DNA of 64,000 nucleotides, from NCBI GenBank assembly GCA_963763475.1, contig CAVXOR010000003.1:62001-126000 (forward strand), in the 5' to 3' direction. Source of the DNA: AC-32 sp963763475 (lineage in GTDB: Bacteria; Actinomycetota; Thermoleophilia; Gaiellales; Gaiellaceae). Positions 9,296 to 18,603 of the stretch are shown here, in pieces. Made by a program: the position numbers and the translations under genes. Each line of letters starts with the position of its first letter. Positions within the stretch are counted from its first letter, which is position 1. Below the pieces are notes generated by a model. That model saw only the letters and a list, made by a program, of their open reading frames with translations. It was not told the DNA's origin and searched no databases.

Positions 9296-10525
9296 GGTGC
9301 GGCTGCGGCTAGCGTCGCGAGCAGGCGCGCCCGGCTCGCCGGCCACGAGTACGCCTCCGCAGCGCTCGCGTGCCCGCTCGGCCTTCTCTCGAGCCTCGAG
9401 CGGGTGCTGTGCGACCCACGCGATGGCATCGGCGAGGGAGTCGGTGTCATCGGGCGTGAAGAACGTAACTTCGTCTTCCGAGAAGTGAGCCTCAAGCGTC
9501 TCCAGGCGGGCGACGACAACCGGGATACCCAGAGCCACGTACTCGAGGAGCTTCGAGGAGAGAGCGAAGCGGTTGAGGCGTGTCGGGCGATTCGGGATGA
9601 CCCCGCAGCTCGCCGCGGCGACCACCCGAAGCACCTCGTCGTGTGGGAGGTAGGCACGAGAGAATTGGAAGCGGTCGTCGACGCCCAATTGCCGGGCCAG
9701 CTCCTCGGTCGGAGGGAGTGCATCTCCGTCGCCGAGCACGAGCGCGCGAATCGTTGGAACACGATCCTCGAGCTGCGCGACAGCTTTGACGAGGAGGTCG
9801 ACCCCGTACCAGTCCGTGATGGTGCCGTGGTAGGCGACGACGAATCCGTCGTTTGCTGCGGAAACGGTAGCGCGTGCGCGGCTCACGGTTTCGGTTTCCA
9901 CAGCGTTCATCACAACTTCGATTCGCTCGCTCGGGACGCCGTGCGCGACGAGCTCGCGGCGGTACGCGTCGTGAACCGTGATCACGCGATCGGCAAGGGT
10001 GCAGGCGGTGCGTTCCACAAGGCGTAGGCAGCCTTGAACAAAGCCGGCCACGTGCCGACTCCCGAAGCGCGCCGCGAACATGTCGGGGGAAAGATCGTGG
10101 ATGTCGAGGACGATGCCGCTCCCCCCAAGCCGCGGAATCAGACCGCTCAGGATCAGGAAGTCTGGTGGCGCATGTACGTGGACTACGTCTATCGGATGCT
10201 GGCGATGGAGTCTCCCCGTCTCGACAGCCGCTCTGAACGTGAAGCCCAAATACTCTCGGATCATCTGGATCGCACCCGCGCCTCGAAGGTGCTCGACCGG
10301 CAGCCTTTGAACCCGGATACCCTCGATGGTGGCTGACGCGGGTTCGCCTGGCGCCCGCAGGCAGATCACGTCGACGAGGTGGCCGGCGTCGACCGCCGCG
10401 CGAGCCTCCCGCTCGACCCGCGGCTCGCCGAGCGGGTACTGCGCATGGACGACCATGCAGACGTGTAGCCCTGCCGACTTGCCGGTCGGCGCTGAATCAT
10501 TGCTCGTTCCGCCATTGGTATCCAA
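9283..10525 (-). CDS. Glycosyltransferase family 4 (one frameshift near 9375)
   Basis: From ATG 10525 the frame encodes a complete GT-B enzyme: VCMVVHAQYPLGEPRVEREA at the N-terminus, an HVHAPPDFLIL acceptor-domain segment, VVAYHGTITDWYGVDLLVKA, and the donor-site RLNRFALSSKLLEYVALGIPVV. Near 9375 the coding signal moves to the next frame, where the expected C-terminal helix AEAYSWPASRARLLATL ends at a stop at 9283. Without the shift the frame runs on for about 300 nonsense codons antisense to the GT-C-like gene. The shift equals one extra base (candidate: the T in GCGCTGCGG). This is a FkbM-locus/WbuB-type transferase; substrate unknown. Confidence 0.8.
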
Positions 10526-10639
10526 GGTGAGATGGAGTCGCGACGCGCGCGGGCCCGACCTACGTCAAACCCGGCGGGGTAACGATGCGCCTCGGACGAT
10601 AGTCGTTCCGCCGCGAGAGGATCCCTCGCGAGCGCACGG

Positions 10640-11540
10640 TCACCTGAGGCAGGACCGTGCGGCGCGGAAGCTCAAGGCTCGACAGAAACCGTCGTGGAAG
10701 ACCGAGATCGGGAACGTCGCACCGGGCGCGATATGCCCCGATCTTGTCGGTGGTGCCGTTGCCCGCATTCGCCGGATTCGTTTGTGACCACTGAACAGTC
10801 GGGTACCCGCGAAAGCGAACGGTCTTCTCCCACTTCCTTTGAGCGCGGAGGCGATGCCATACGTCGACCGCCCCGTCGGTCCCCGCGCTCCAGCGAACGT
10901 GCAAAATCAATTGGTGCCAGGCATCTCGCTTCAGCGGCCGGCCGATCGCGTACATTCGCCGCAAGTTGCCGCGAATCGACACCGTTGCCGGTGTGCCACC
11001 GTGTCTTGTACCCGTCGAAGAAGCCGCTCGCTATCAGGAGGTTGACATAGTTGCCGTGCGCGGCCAGGCCAATTGAGGGTCCGGTGATTCCTTGATAGTT
11101 GAGCTGGGCGAGGATAAGCCCCCAGAACACTTCGGCCGGCTCCTTCCAACCTCTCGGAAAGTAGAGCTCGAGCGCGAAGTAATCATCAGTGCCGAGGTCG
11201 AGCCGTCCTGTTGTGAAGTATCTCGCATGCCGTGGGTCTTGCCGAGTCGGTGGGGAGATCGAACCGCGCAGCCCATCGACCCTGGCCCGCGAATTGCGCG
11301 CTGCACCGTGAACGAGCCGCGCGTAGCGGCGCTCGGCTGGGTCAGGTTGTTGCATTGGGCGCCCCACTCGCTGTTGAGGCGCCCCTTCTCCCAGTTTTCG
11401 CGATAGAGGATCGCCACCCTGTTCGGCTCGGCGATCGAGCGGGGCGACGCACGGACGTCGAGTGAGCCTCCCGCCCGCGTTGTCGGTGTCGCCACGACTA
11501 GGCACATGAGCGCAAAGAGGCGAGCGCCCGTGTACTTCTC
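10640..11540 (-). pseudogene. Secreted polysaccharide-lyase-like protein (heparin-lyase I fold), multiply frameshifted
   Basis: Three frames together read as one protein. An export-signal-like LFALMCLVVATPTTRA lies near 11500. Then come NRVAILYRENWEKGRLNSEW, RYFTTGRLDLGTDDYFALEL with YFPRGW, LAQLNYQGITGPSIGLAAHG, TRWHTGNGVD, HQLILHVRWSAGTDGAVDVW, TTDKIGAYRA and finally SVFHDGFCRA. The succession of surface-strand motifs (W-H-x-L-x3-V-x-W, D-K-I-G-x-Y-R, H-D-G-F) matches the jelly-roll polysaccharide lyase family PF14099. Shifts lie near 11240 (two), 10985 and 10725, all in the extra-base direction. It may be an intact gene with sequence errors. The start is unclear. Family call by motif, not by search. 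Confidence 0.55.
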
Positions 11541-12000
11541 AGGCGACCGTTGCAGACTCTCGAGACGAAACGCGGCTGGGGGGGTAGCCGAGTGACGAAT
11601 CGACGATAGGTCGTCCGGCGGACGGATGCTCCAACCGCCGTGATCCGAGGCTCACTGCCTGCGGAAATTTGATCCAAGCGATCGTGAATCGTCCTCGCGG
11701 TCGCACTCGGTACCTCAGAGTATAGGCCCTGCCCGCGCTTGTGGACGTGCGGCCGGACGAACGCAAGCAAACCGTCCGTACCGCCTGGAAGCGTGCCGTT
11801 TCCCACGGCCGAGACAGACCGCTTCGGTGTTGTCGAACAACAGGTGCGTTGCGGGGTCCACGAGTCCCGGAAGTCGCCGTGCGCCCCATCTGTGCTCGAC
11901 CGTGCGGAGCACGTTCACTTCGGCCTGTCTCTTCGAGCCGGTTCGGGTCTTGCTTCGCGTGGGGGATACCGACCGCGACGATGATCGTGAGCACGGCTGC
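11540..12000 (-). pseudogene. Unassigned coding remnant split over frames
   Basis: Protein-like sequence changes frame two or more times: LTIIVAVGIPHAKQDPNRLE near 11990, then EVNVLRTVEHRWGARRLPGL, then DGLLAFVRPHVHKRGQGLYS and ARTIHDRLDQI near 11660. The VNVLRTVEHRWG piece resembles the tail of PF04185-type phosphoesterases, but this is weak. No start or full domain can be defined. It lies between the stop of the broken GNAT-like copy and the lyase-like gene, on the same strand. It may be a frameshifted real gene or debris. Confidence 0.3.
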
Positions 12001-12045
12001 ACTCGGTTCTTCACCCCCTTTCTATCGGCGCCTAAGGCGTCAGCC

Positions 12046-13282
12046 TTAGACGCAAAGGCCGCGGACCACGTCCGACAGGAAGCGGCATACGTTCGAGCGA
12101 AGGCAGACGAGTCCGAGCGTGGCCGCCCCGGCCGAGCTCGAGGCGGCCGTCTCGGGGCTCCGCAGCGTGATGGGGACGGGCACGATCCGTTCGCTCGCCG
12201 ACAACTGCGCGCCGGCGGCGGCGAGGGTTTGCGGCTCCGCAAGGACGTACCAACGGGAGATGCCCGGAAACCGCCCGGCGTCGCGGGTGGTGGCGAGGGG
12301 TTGCCCGCCGGGCTCGAGCCATGTGGAAACTTCGGCGTGGATATGGGGCTCGCCGACAGCATGCGGCGCACGGCGGCGTGGCGGATGTCCATGAACATGT
12401 GCAGGTCCTGGACGGGGCCCAACGCCCCCCGTGTGAGTGTCCCGCCCCACTTTGCCTTGAACCAGACTGGGCCTTTGCCGAGGAAAGGCAGCGACCGGCC
12501 CAGCGTGGCTTGGCCCCGGCCCAGCTCGACGGCCTGCTCAAGGCTCCGGACGATGAGTGCCGCGACCACGCGTTTCTGACGCACCGCGTCGTCAGCATCG
12601 CGGATGCCGAGGCTCCCGAGGTCGTAGCTCTCGGGGTTGGCGAGGTTGAACATGCCGGCGACCCAGGCGCCGTCGATGTCGGCGCAAACCAGCTCGCCGC
12701 CGCGGTTCAGCCTGTCCAGCATCTCCTCCACCCGCACGATCTCGCCGTCTTCGGGGAACCGGTGCGCGACGAGGGGTGCGTAGTGCCGAGCGTGGAATTC
12801 GCGGACCACATCGGGATCCCGGGTGACCCTGTAGCTGAAGTTCGCCCGCGGATGCGCCGGAAATCCTCCCGAGTGGTCGACGTCAGCAGTTGTGCCCGGA
12901 GGCTGTCCGGGTCGGCCGGCAGCTGGGTGTGGATGTCGACCCCCTGCGGCACCACGATGGCTCGCCGCAGGAGGTCGGCCGGCCATCGGTCGGGTTCGAG
13001 GAGCCGCACGATGGGGAGCCCTCCTGCGTCGGCGATGTCCGTAATGCGGTCGGGAACGCGATCACGCCGAATGTGGCCGCTGCGGCCGGGGCGGACGTCG
13101 CCCCCGCAGAAAAAGGCGGCAATGCTCGGCGCCAGTTTTTCGAAACCGGCGCACCACGCAGTGCCGCCGCTTCCCTCATACGTCGACTCGCGCAGAAAGT
13201 GACGAGCCGGGCAGTTCCCCGACCGATAGACGCGCCTCATCCACGGAGCACGATTTCCTAATCGGTGGCGGAAAAGAGTCAT
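12046..13282 (-). pseudogene. Broken second copy of the GNAT/FemAB-like acyltransferase gene
   Basis: Starts at ATG 13282 (MTLFRHRLGNRAPWMRRVYR) and is closely similar, base for base, to the intact gene at 26966-28168. Two one-base deletions relative to that copy break it: GCGGGCG instead of GCCGGGCG near 12855, and CCATATCC instead of CCATTATCC near 12340. There is also a 15-base in-frame gap after CACGCCGAA and a shorter downstream gap. The reading moves through three frames and ends at TAA 12046 with a different C-terminus (VCRFLSDVVRGLCV). It is inverted relative to the intact copy. Either a decaying duplicate or a copy with sequence errors. Confidence 0.8.
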
Positions 13283-13320
13283 TGAAACGCGGATCCGGCC
13301 GAGGTTAGCTGGGTGCGGGG
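12046..13320 (-). repeat. Left copy of an inverted ~1.2 kb duplication flanking the sugar cassette
   Basis: The DNA of this block, read on the minus strand, matches 26935-28090 on the plus strand for most of the gene. A shared stretch just before the start codon includes ACCCAGCTAACCTCG, 32-33 bp upstream of the ATG. The similarity fades in the last ~110 bp of the gene. The two copies point away from each other around 13.6 kb of sequence that holds the complete methyltransferase-transketolase-E1-CDP-sugar cassette and the flippase. Confidence 0.8.
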
Positions 13321-13478
13321 GCTTCTGTTTGTAGTCGGCATCCGGTTTCGAAACCTCGGACGAAGGGGCGACGACATAATCGAACTGGTGCTCGGCTTCG
13401 CCTGCGCTACAGTGCGCCGCGAGCCGTGGTCACCGTTTCCAACGCCCCGCGAGTCGGCGCCGCCCGCGTCCACGGGCT

Positions 13479-14750
13479 TTGGTAGCAGAGGAGGCTCGGA
13501 CGCAGGGGCGCCCGAAGGCCGCTCCTCCGGAATGCCGGCTCTGCTCCTCGCAGCTGACCCACACCTTCGTCGACCTCGGCGCATCGCCGCTCGCGAACTC
13601 CTACCTGGAGCCGTCACAGCTGGACGAGGGCGAGCGGTTCTACCCCCTCCACGTCCGCGTCTGTGAGGAATGCCTGCTGGTGCAGCTGCCGATGCTCGCG
13701 GAGCCCGGGGAGATCTTCAGTGACTACGCCTACTTCTCGTCCTACTCCGATTCCTGGGTCGAGCACGCGCGACGCTACGTCGAGCTGGTCGCGGAGCGTT
13801 TCGAACTCGACCGCTCGAGCAAGGTCGTCGAGGTCGCCAGCAACGACGGCTATCTGCTCCAGTTCTTCCAGGCCCGCGGGGTGCGGACGCTCGGGATCGA
13901 GCCGGCCGCCAACGTGGCCGCCGCCGCGAAGGAGCGCGGGATCGAGACGGTCGTCGACTTCTTCGGCGAGCGGCTCGCCCTCGAGCTGCTCGAGCAGGGT
14001 CTCACTGCCGATCTGATCGTCGGCAACAACGTGCTCGCCCATGTCCCAAACGCCCACGACTTCGTCGAGGGGCTCCGCCGGATCCTGAAGCCGGAAGGCG
14101 TCGTGACGATGGAGTTTCCGCACCTCCTGCGGCTGATCGAGGAACGCCAGTTCGACACCATCTACCACGAGCACTTCTCCTACTTCTCGCTCGGCTCTGC
14201 GAAGCGCCTGTTCGCCGCGCACGGACTGACGATCTTCGACGTCGAGGAGCTTTCGACCCACGGTGGATCGCTGCGCATCTACGCGGGCCACGAGGACGGG
14301 CCCCACCGGCCCGGCCCCGCCGTCGGCGACGTGGAAGGAAAGGAGCGCGAGGCCGGCCTCGACCGGCTGGCCACGTACCTCCGGTTCGACGAGGAGGCCC
14401 GGGCGGCCAAACGAGATCTGCTGGCGTTCCTGATCGATGCGAAACGCTCCGGCAGGAGCATCGTCGCGTACGGAGCCGCCGCGAAGGGCGTCACCTTGCT
14501 CAACTTCTGCGGGGTCGGCGGCGACTTCATCGACTACGTCGTCGATCGCAGCCCGCACAAACAGGGGCGCTTCCTTCCCGGCGTGCGGCTACCGATCCAC
14601 GCGCCGGAGCGAATCGCGGAGACACGGCCCGACGTCCTCCTCATCCTGCCTTGGAACATCGGCCAGGAAATTGCCGAGCAGATGGCGTTCGTACGCTCGT
14701 GGGGCTGCGAGCTGGTCGTGCCGATCCCGGAAGTCAGCGTCCTTGCCTGA
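13479..14750 (+). CDS. Zinc-binding SAM-dependent C-methyltransferase (NDP-hexose C-methyltransferase family)
   Basis: About 423 residues from TTG 13479. The N-terminal zinc-ribbon-like part has CRLC and later CEEC (PF08421 type). The Rossmann SAM domain follows, with VVEVASNDGYLLQFF as motif I and NNVLAHVPN as the later motif. The hallmark YHEHFSYFSL segment carries the His/Glu residues used for C-methylation of 4-keto sugars in TcaB9/TylC3-type enzymes, then the THGGSLRIY segment. The C-terminal domain (PF08484 type) contains IVAYGAAAKG and VVDRSPHKQGRFLPG. It probably methylates a carbon of a nucleotide-activated ketosugar. It overlaps the next gene by 8 bp. Confidence 0.85.
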   Translation: MVAEEARTQGRPKAAPPECRLCSSQLTHTFVDLGASPLANSYLEPSQLDEGERFYPLHVRVCEECLLVQLPMLAEPGEIFSDYAYFSSYSDSWVEHARRYVELVAERFELDRSSKVVEVASNDGYLLQFFQARGVRTLGIEPAANVAAAAKERGIETVVDFFGERLALELLEQGLTADLIVGNNVLAHVPNAHDFVEGLRRILKPEGVVTMEFPHLLRLIEERQFDTIYHEHFSYFSLGSAKRLFAAHGLTIFDVEELSTHGGSLRIYAGHEDGPHRPGPAVGDVEGKEREAGLDRLATYLRFDEEARAAKRDLLAFLIDAKRSGRSIVAYGAAAKGVTLLNFCGVGGDFIDYVVDRSPHKQGRFLPGVRLPIHAPERIAETRPDVLLILPWNIGQEIAEQMAFVRSWGCELVVPIPEVSVLA

Positions 14751-16049
14751 AGGGCGAGCGGCGGCCGTCCCGGCGCCTTCTGCGGACGTCGCCGGGCTCG
14801 AGATCTACGAGCTGCTGCGCGACCTGTACCCGATCTGTCGCAGCATCAGCGGCAACGGCGTACGGGAGACGTTCGAGCGGCTCGCGCCGCTGCTCCCCCT
14901 GAAGACGACGGAGGTGCCCACCGGCACCGCGGTTTTCGACTGGGAAGTGCCGCGGGAGTGGAATATCCGCGACGCCTGGATCGCGGACTCCGACGGGCAA
15001 CCGCGTGGTCGACTTCCGAGGCGTCGAATCTCCACGTTCTCGGCTACAGCGTGCCGGTGCGCAAGACCTTGCCGCTGCACGAGCTGCGCGAGCACCTGTT
15101 CACGCATCCGACGGAACCGGACTGGATCCCGTTCCGGACCTCCTACTACAACGAGAACTGGGGCTTCTGCCTGACGCAGCGGCAGCTGGACGGCCTCCCC
15201 GAGGGCGACTACGAGGTCTGCATCGACTCGACCCTGGCCGAAGGGAGCCTCACGTACGCCGAGGCCGTCTTCCCCGGGGAGCTCGAGGACGAGGTGCTGA
15301 TCACGACGTACTCGTGCCATCCCTCGCTCGCGAACGACAACTGCTCGGGCATCGCGCTCGTCGCGATGCTGGGGAAGTACCTGAGCGGATCGAGCCTGCG
15401 CTACACCTACCGGCTTCTCTTCAGCCCGGGTTCGATCGGGCCGATCTCCTGGCTCGCCGCCAACGAGGAACGGCTGGCCAAGATCAAGCACGGGCTCGTC
15501 GCGAGCTGCGTCGGCGACCCGGGCCGACCCACGTACAAGCGCAGCCGCCGTGGGGACGCCGAGATCGACCGCGCGGTCGAGCTCGTCCTGCGCGAACGAG
15601 GCGACCACGAGATCAGGCCGTTCACTCCGCTCGGAGGCGACGAGCGCCAGTTCTGCTCCCCGGGGATCGATTTGCCGGTTGGGGCGCTCTCCCGCACTCC
15701 GGCGAACGAGTTCCCCGGCTATCACTCCTCGGCCGACGACCTCGAGCTCGTGCAGCCGGACGCTCTCGGCGACTCTTTCGAGCTCTACCTGGCGGTCGTC
15801 GACGTCCTCGAGCGCAATCGCAGCTACGAGAGCCTCAACCCGAAAGGCGAGCCGCAACTGGGCAAGCGTGGCCTCTACCGGGCGATCGCAGGGGGGACGA
15901 GCGAGGAGGAGGCCTTGCTCTGGGTCCTGAACCTCTCGGACGGGGAGCATGACCTGATCGAGATCTCCGGTCGCTCGGGCCTCCCGTTCGGGGCGATTCG
16001 CGAGGCGGCCGACGCGCTCGAGGCGGCGTCGCTGTTGCGGCCGCTGTGA
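14743..16049 (+). CDS. DUF4910/DUF2172 aminopeptidase-like protein (two frame shifts near 15000)
   Basis: From TTG 14743, LEIYELLRDLYPICRSISGN and VPTGTAVFDWEVPREWNIRD are the canonical start of this M28-like family. At 14998-15025 the frame is lost and recovered, where the family reads D-G-N-R-V-V-D-F-R-A-S-N-L-H. One surplus G in each of two G runs (GACGGGCAAC, CGAGGCG) explains it. The remaining frame to 16049 is intact, with the metal-site-like YSCHPSLANDNCSG, FCSPGIDLPVG, YHSSADD and a C-terminal winged-helix-like tail. Such proteins recur beside C-methyltransferase/CDP-sugar genes. The reaction is not established; peptide hydrolysis is unproven. Confidence 0.75.
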
Positions 16050-16095
16050 GCGTCGCGCTCGCGACTGGCGGCGGTCGCCGCGAGGCGGGGGATGT

Positions 16096-16818
16096 CTAGT
16101 ACGACTTCAGCATCGGCCTGATGTGGACGTCCGTCACCTCGGCAGTGCGCGGAAGCGTCAACGAGGCCAGGACGATCGTCGCCACGTCCTCCGGCTGCAG
16201 CAACAACTCGGGCCGATAGGGACGTCCCTCGGCGGCAAAAAGGCTCTCCTGGCGCGTCGTGGCGGTCCGGCCAGGGAAGATGCTGAGGACGCGGATGCCG
16301 TCGGCATTGACCTCCTGCCTGAGCGTGTTGGTAAGCGCGCGGAGCGCATTCTGCGTGGCCGCGAACTGGGAGACCCCAGGCCGCTCTCCGAGCACAATGC
16401 TGGAGTTGACCACCACGACCTGCCCCGGCGCGCCGCGAAGCAGAGGAAGCAGCCGCTGCACGAGCACGTAGAAGACTCGAACGTTCGCCGCGTACTGTTG
16501 GTCGAGAGACTGAGCCGAGGCGTCCTCGATGCGTCCGTGCGCGATCACGCCCGCACAGTGCACTAGCACGTCGAGGCGCCGGGCCTCGCGCTCGAGCTCG
16601 CTCGCGAGCGCTTCCATCTCGCCGGTCTTCGTGAGGTCGATGGGGCGTACGCGCACGCCCTCGCCGCCACACGCTTGAGCAGTCTCTTCGAGGGTCTCCC
16701 GGGTGCGGCCGACGACCCAGACCTCGCAGCCGGCGCCGACGAGCGCACGTGCGATTGCCCGGCCGATACCGCCGCCCGCGCCCGTCACGAGCGCGACCGC
16801 GCCGGCCAGCGCGTCCAT
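16096..16818 (-). CDS. Short-chain dehydrogenase/reductase with substituted catalytic Tyr/Lys
   Basis: A 240-residue classical SDR starting at ATG 16818. The nucleotide site is intact: VALVTGAGGGIGRAIARAL, DLTKTGEM, HCAGVIAHG. The catalytic Ser is kept in VVVNSSIV. The following YxxxK box reads FAATQ: Phe (TTC) replaces Tyr and Gln (CAG) replaces Lys. Such a protein is unlikely to be an ordinary oxidoreductase; it may bind a sugar nucleotide, act as a lyase/epimerase, or be a subunit. Its start lies 10 bp after the transketolase C-subunit stop, making it last in the minus-strand run 21830-16096. Confidence 0.85.
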   Translation of the reverse strand: MDALAGAVALVTGAGGGIGRAIARALVGAGCEVWVVGRTRETLEETAQACGGEGVRVRPIDLTKTGEMEALASELEREARRLDVLVHCAGVIAHGRIEDASAQSLDQQYAANVRVFYVLVQRLLPLLRGAPGQVVVVNSSIVLGERPGVSQFAATQNALRALTNTLRQEVNADGIRVLSIFPGRTATTRQESLFAAEGRPYRPELLLQPEDVATIVLASLTLPRTAEVTDVHIRPMLKSY

Positions 16819-16828
16819 CAAGCGCGAG

Positions 16829-17764
16829 TCACGGCCCGGTCCTCCCGCCGAGCAGCTCGCCGAGCGTCCTCCGGATGCCGTCGACGTCGATTCCGTTCTC
16901 GGCGAGCATGTACTCCTGACTGCCGATCCGGGGCGAGAACTGCGTCGGGACGCCAATCCGTCGAAACCGCGCGCGCGTGCCGTCCGTCTCCGCCAATAGC
17001 TCGGCCACCGCGCTGCCCAAGCCGCCCACGACGCTGTGCTCCTCAATCGTGATGACCGCCTCGGTCTCCCTTGCGGCATCGAGCACTGCAACCTCGTCGA
17101 GTGGCCTCAACGTGTGCATGCTCAGAATTCGTGTCTCGAGACCGTCCGCAGCAAGCGCCTCGGCAGCCCGAACGGCCAAGGGCAAGGTGCCTCCCGTAGA
17201 GATGAGCGTCGCGTCGCCGCCGTCGCGCACCCGGATTGCGCGGCCGAGCTCGAAATCGATCGGGCCGTCGTGCACGACCGGCTCTCCCGCTTTGCCGAGC
17301 CGCAGGTAGGCCGGGCCGTCTCGTTCGACAAGCGCTCGGGTCGCGGCCTTCGCCTCGACGGGGTCTCCCGGTGCGACGACGATCATGTTCGGCAGCATTC
17401 GCATCACGCCGAGATCCTCAGTCGCGTGGTGCGTGGCTCCCAGGTAGCCATACGCGAAGCCGCCGCCCACCGAGACGACCGTAACGTTCGCGTCGTGGTA
17501 GCAGATGTCGTTGCGAACGTGCTCGAGACAGCGGAGGGTCGGAAAGTTCGCGATCGAGTAGGTAAAGACGACCTTTCCGGAGAGCGCCATCCCTGCCGCC
17601 ACGCCGGTCATGTTCTGCTCTGCGACGCCCGCGTTCACGAACTGGTCGGGCAACTCTTCCTGGTACCCCTCGACGACGCTGAACCCCAGGTCGCCCGTGA
17701 TGAAGACAATGCGGGAGTCCCGTTTCGCTAGCTCGAACAGTTGTTCGAGGAAGGCGTTCCTCAT
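16829..17764 (-). CDS. Transketolase, C-terminal subunit (split transketolase)
   Basis: A 311-residue protein with the pyrimidine-binding ThDP domain and the transketolase C-terminal domain. FVNAGVAEQNMTGVAAGMAL supplies the catalytic Glu that activates ThDP. GGGFAYGYLGATHHATEDLG is the substrate-channel region, and TLISTGGTLPLAVRAAEAL plus IEEHSVVGGLGSAVAELL form the C-terminal domain. ATG start at 17764 overlaps the stop of the N-terminal subunit by 4 bp. With its partner it should transfer a two-carbon ketol unit. Placement in a sugar cassette, not beside central-metabolism genes, suggests a dedicated acceptor. Confidence 0.9.
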   Translation of the reverse strand: MRNAFLEQLFELAKRDSRIVFITGDLGFSVVEGYQEELPDQFVNAGVAEQNMTGVAAGMALSGKVVFTYSIANFPTLRCLEHVRNDICYHDANVTVVSVGGGFAYGYLGATHHATEDLGVMRMLPNMIVVAPGDPVEAKAATRALVERDGPAYLRLGKAGEPVVHDGPIDFELGRAIRVRDGGDATLISTGGTLPLAVRAAEALAADGLETRILSMHTLRPLDEVAVLDAARETEAVITIEEHSVVGGLGSAVAELLAETDGTRARFRRIGVPTQFSPRIGSQEYMLAENGIDVDGIRRTLGELLGGRTGP

Positions 17765-18603
17765 TCGGACACCCCGAGCTCCGCAAGCGCCTGGTCAAGA
17801 AGCTCACCCAGCGGGGCGCGATAGTGCCACAAGAGCTTGTCCTCCATGAAACTCACACCCTTGCCCTTGACGGTATGGGCGACGATGCAACTCGGGCGTC
17901 CCGGCTCAAATGGAAGGCGCCGAAACACCTCCTCGATCGCTCCGATGTCGTGGCCGTCGATCTCCTCCGTCGCCCAGCCGAACGCACGCCACTTGTCCGC
18001 GAGAGGATCGAGGTCGATTACGTCCTCGACCCGGCCGAGACTCTGGATCTTGTTGTAGTCGACGATGACGACCAGATTGTCGAGCTCGTGGTGGGGGGCA
18101 AAGAGCGCGGGCTCCCACGTCGAGCCCTCGTCGCACTCGCCGTCGCTTATAAGGCAGAAGACCCGGTGAGACTTCCCATCGCGGCGGCCGGCAAGCGCCA
18201 TCCCGACCGCCAGTGATAGGCCGTGGCCGAGCGAGCCGGTGGAGACCTCGACCCCCGGCATGTCCTTGTGCGTGGCGTGCCCCACAAGCGGCGAGCCGTC
18301 CTGGCAGAAGGTCTCGAGCTGCTCGAGCGGGAAGTAGCCAGCTTCTGCGAGCACGGCGTATAGCGCCGTGCACCCGTGGCCCTTGCTCAGGATGAAGCGG
18401 TCGCGCTCGGGCCAGTCGGGCCGCGCCGCGTCACAAAGCAAGACCCTGCCGTACAGCACAGCGAGCAAATCTGCTGCGGACAGCGCGGAGCCGACATGGG
18501 ATGCGTTCGCGCGCGACGTCATGCGCACGCAATGCTCGCGGATCCGCCGTGCCAACTCGTCGACAGGAAGATCGTGCGCGCGGTTGACGCCGACGGTGCT
18601 CAC
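17761..18603 (-). CDS. Transketolase, N-terminal subunit (split transketolase)
   Basis: A 280-residue protein with the pyrophosphate-binding ThDP domain. SKGHGCTALYAVLAEAGYF, GSLGHGLSLAVGMAL, and the ThDP motif from SDGECDEGSTWE to VDYNKIQS (G-D-G to N-type signature, here DGE) are present. IDGHDIGAIEEVF and VKGKGVSFMED end the domain. I chose GTG 18603, which overlaps the TGA of the lipoyl protein (GTGA); the frame stays open upstream but reads across that gene. The C-terminal half is encoded by the next gene. Split transketolases of this type occur in secondary-sugar and archaeal-type pathways. Confidence 0.9.
   Translation of the reverse strand: MSTVGVNRAHDLPVDELARRIREHCVRMTSRANASHVGSALSAADLLAVLYGRVLLCDAARPDWPERDRFILSKGHGCTALYAVLAEAGYFPLEQLETFCQDGSPLVGHATHKDMPGVEVSTGSLGHGLSLAVGMALAGRRDGKSHRVFCLISDGECDEGSTWEPALFAPHHELDNLVVIVDYNKIQSLGRVEDVIDLDPLADKWRAFGWATEEIDGHDIGAIEEVFRRLPFEPGRPSCIVAHTVKGKGVSFMEDKLLWHYRAPLGELLDQALAELGVSE

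Noticed and set aside
8444..9370. 693-residue minus-strand frame beyond the glycosyltransferase end
   Set aside because: The last ~300 codons run antisense to the membrane protein gene at 7670-9295 and have no protein-like features; they only appear because of a one-base shift near 9375.
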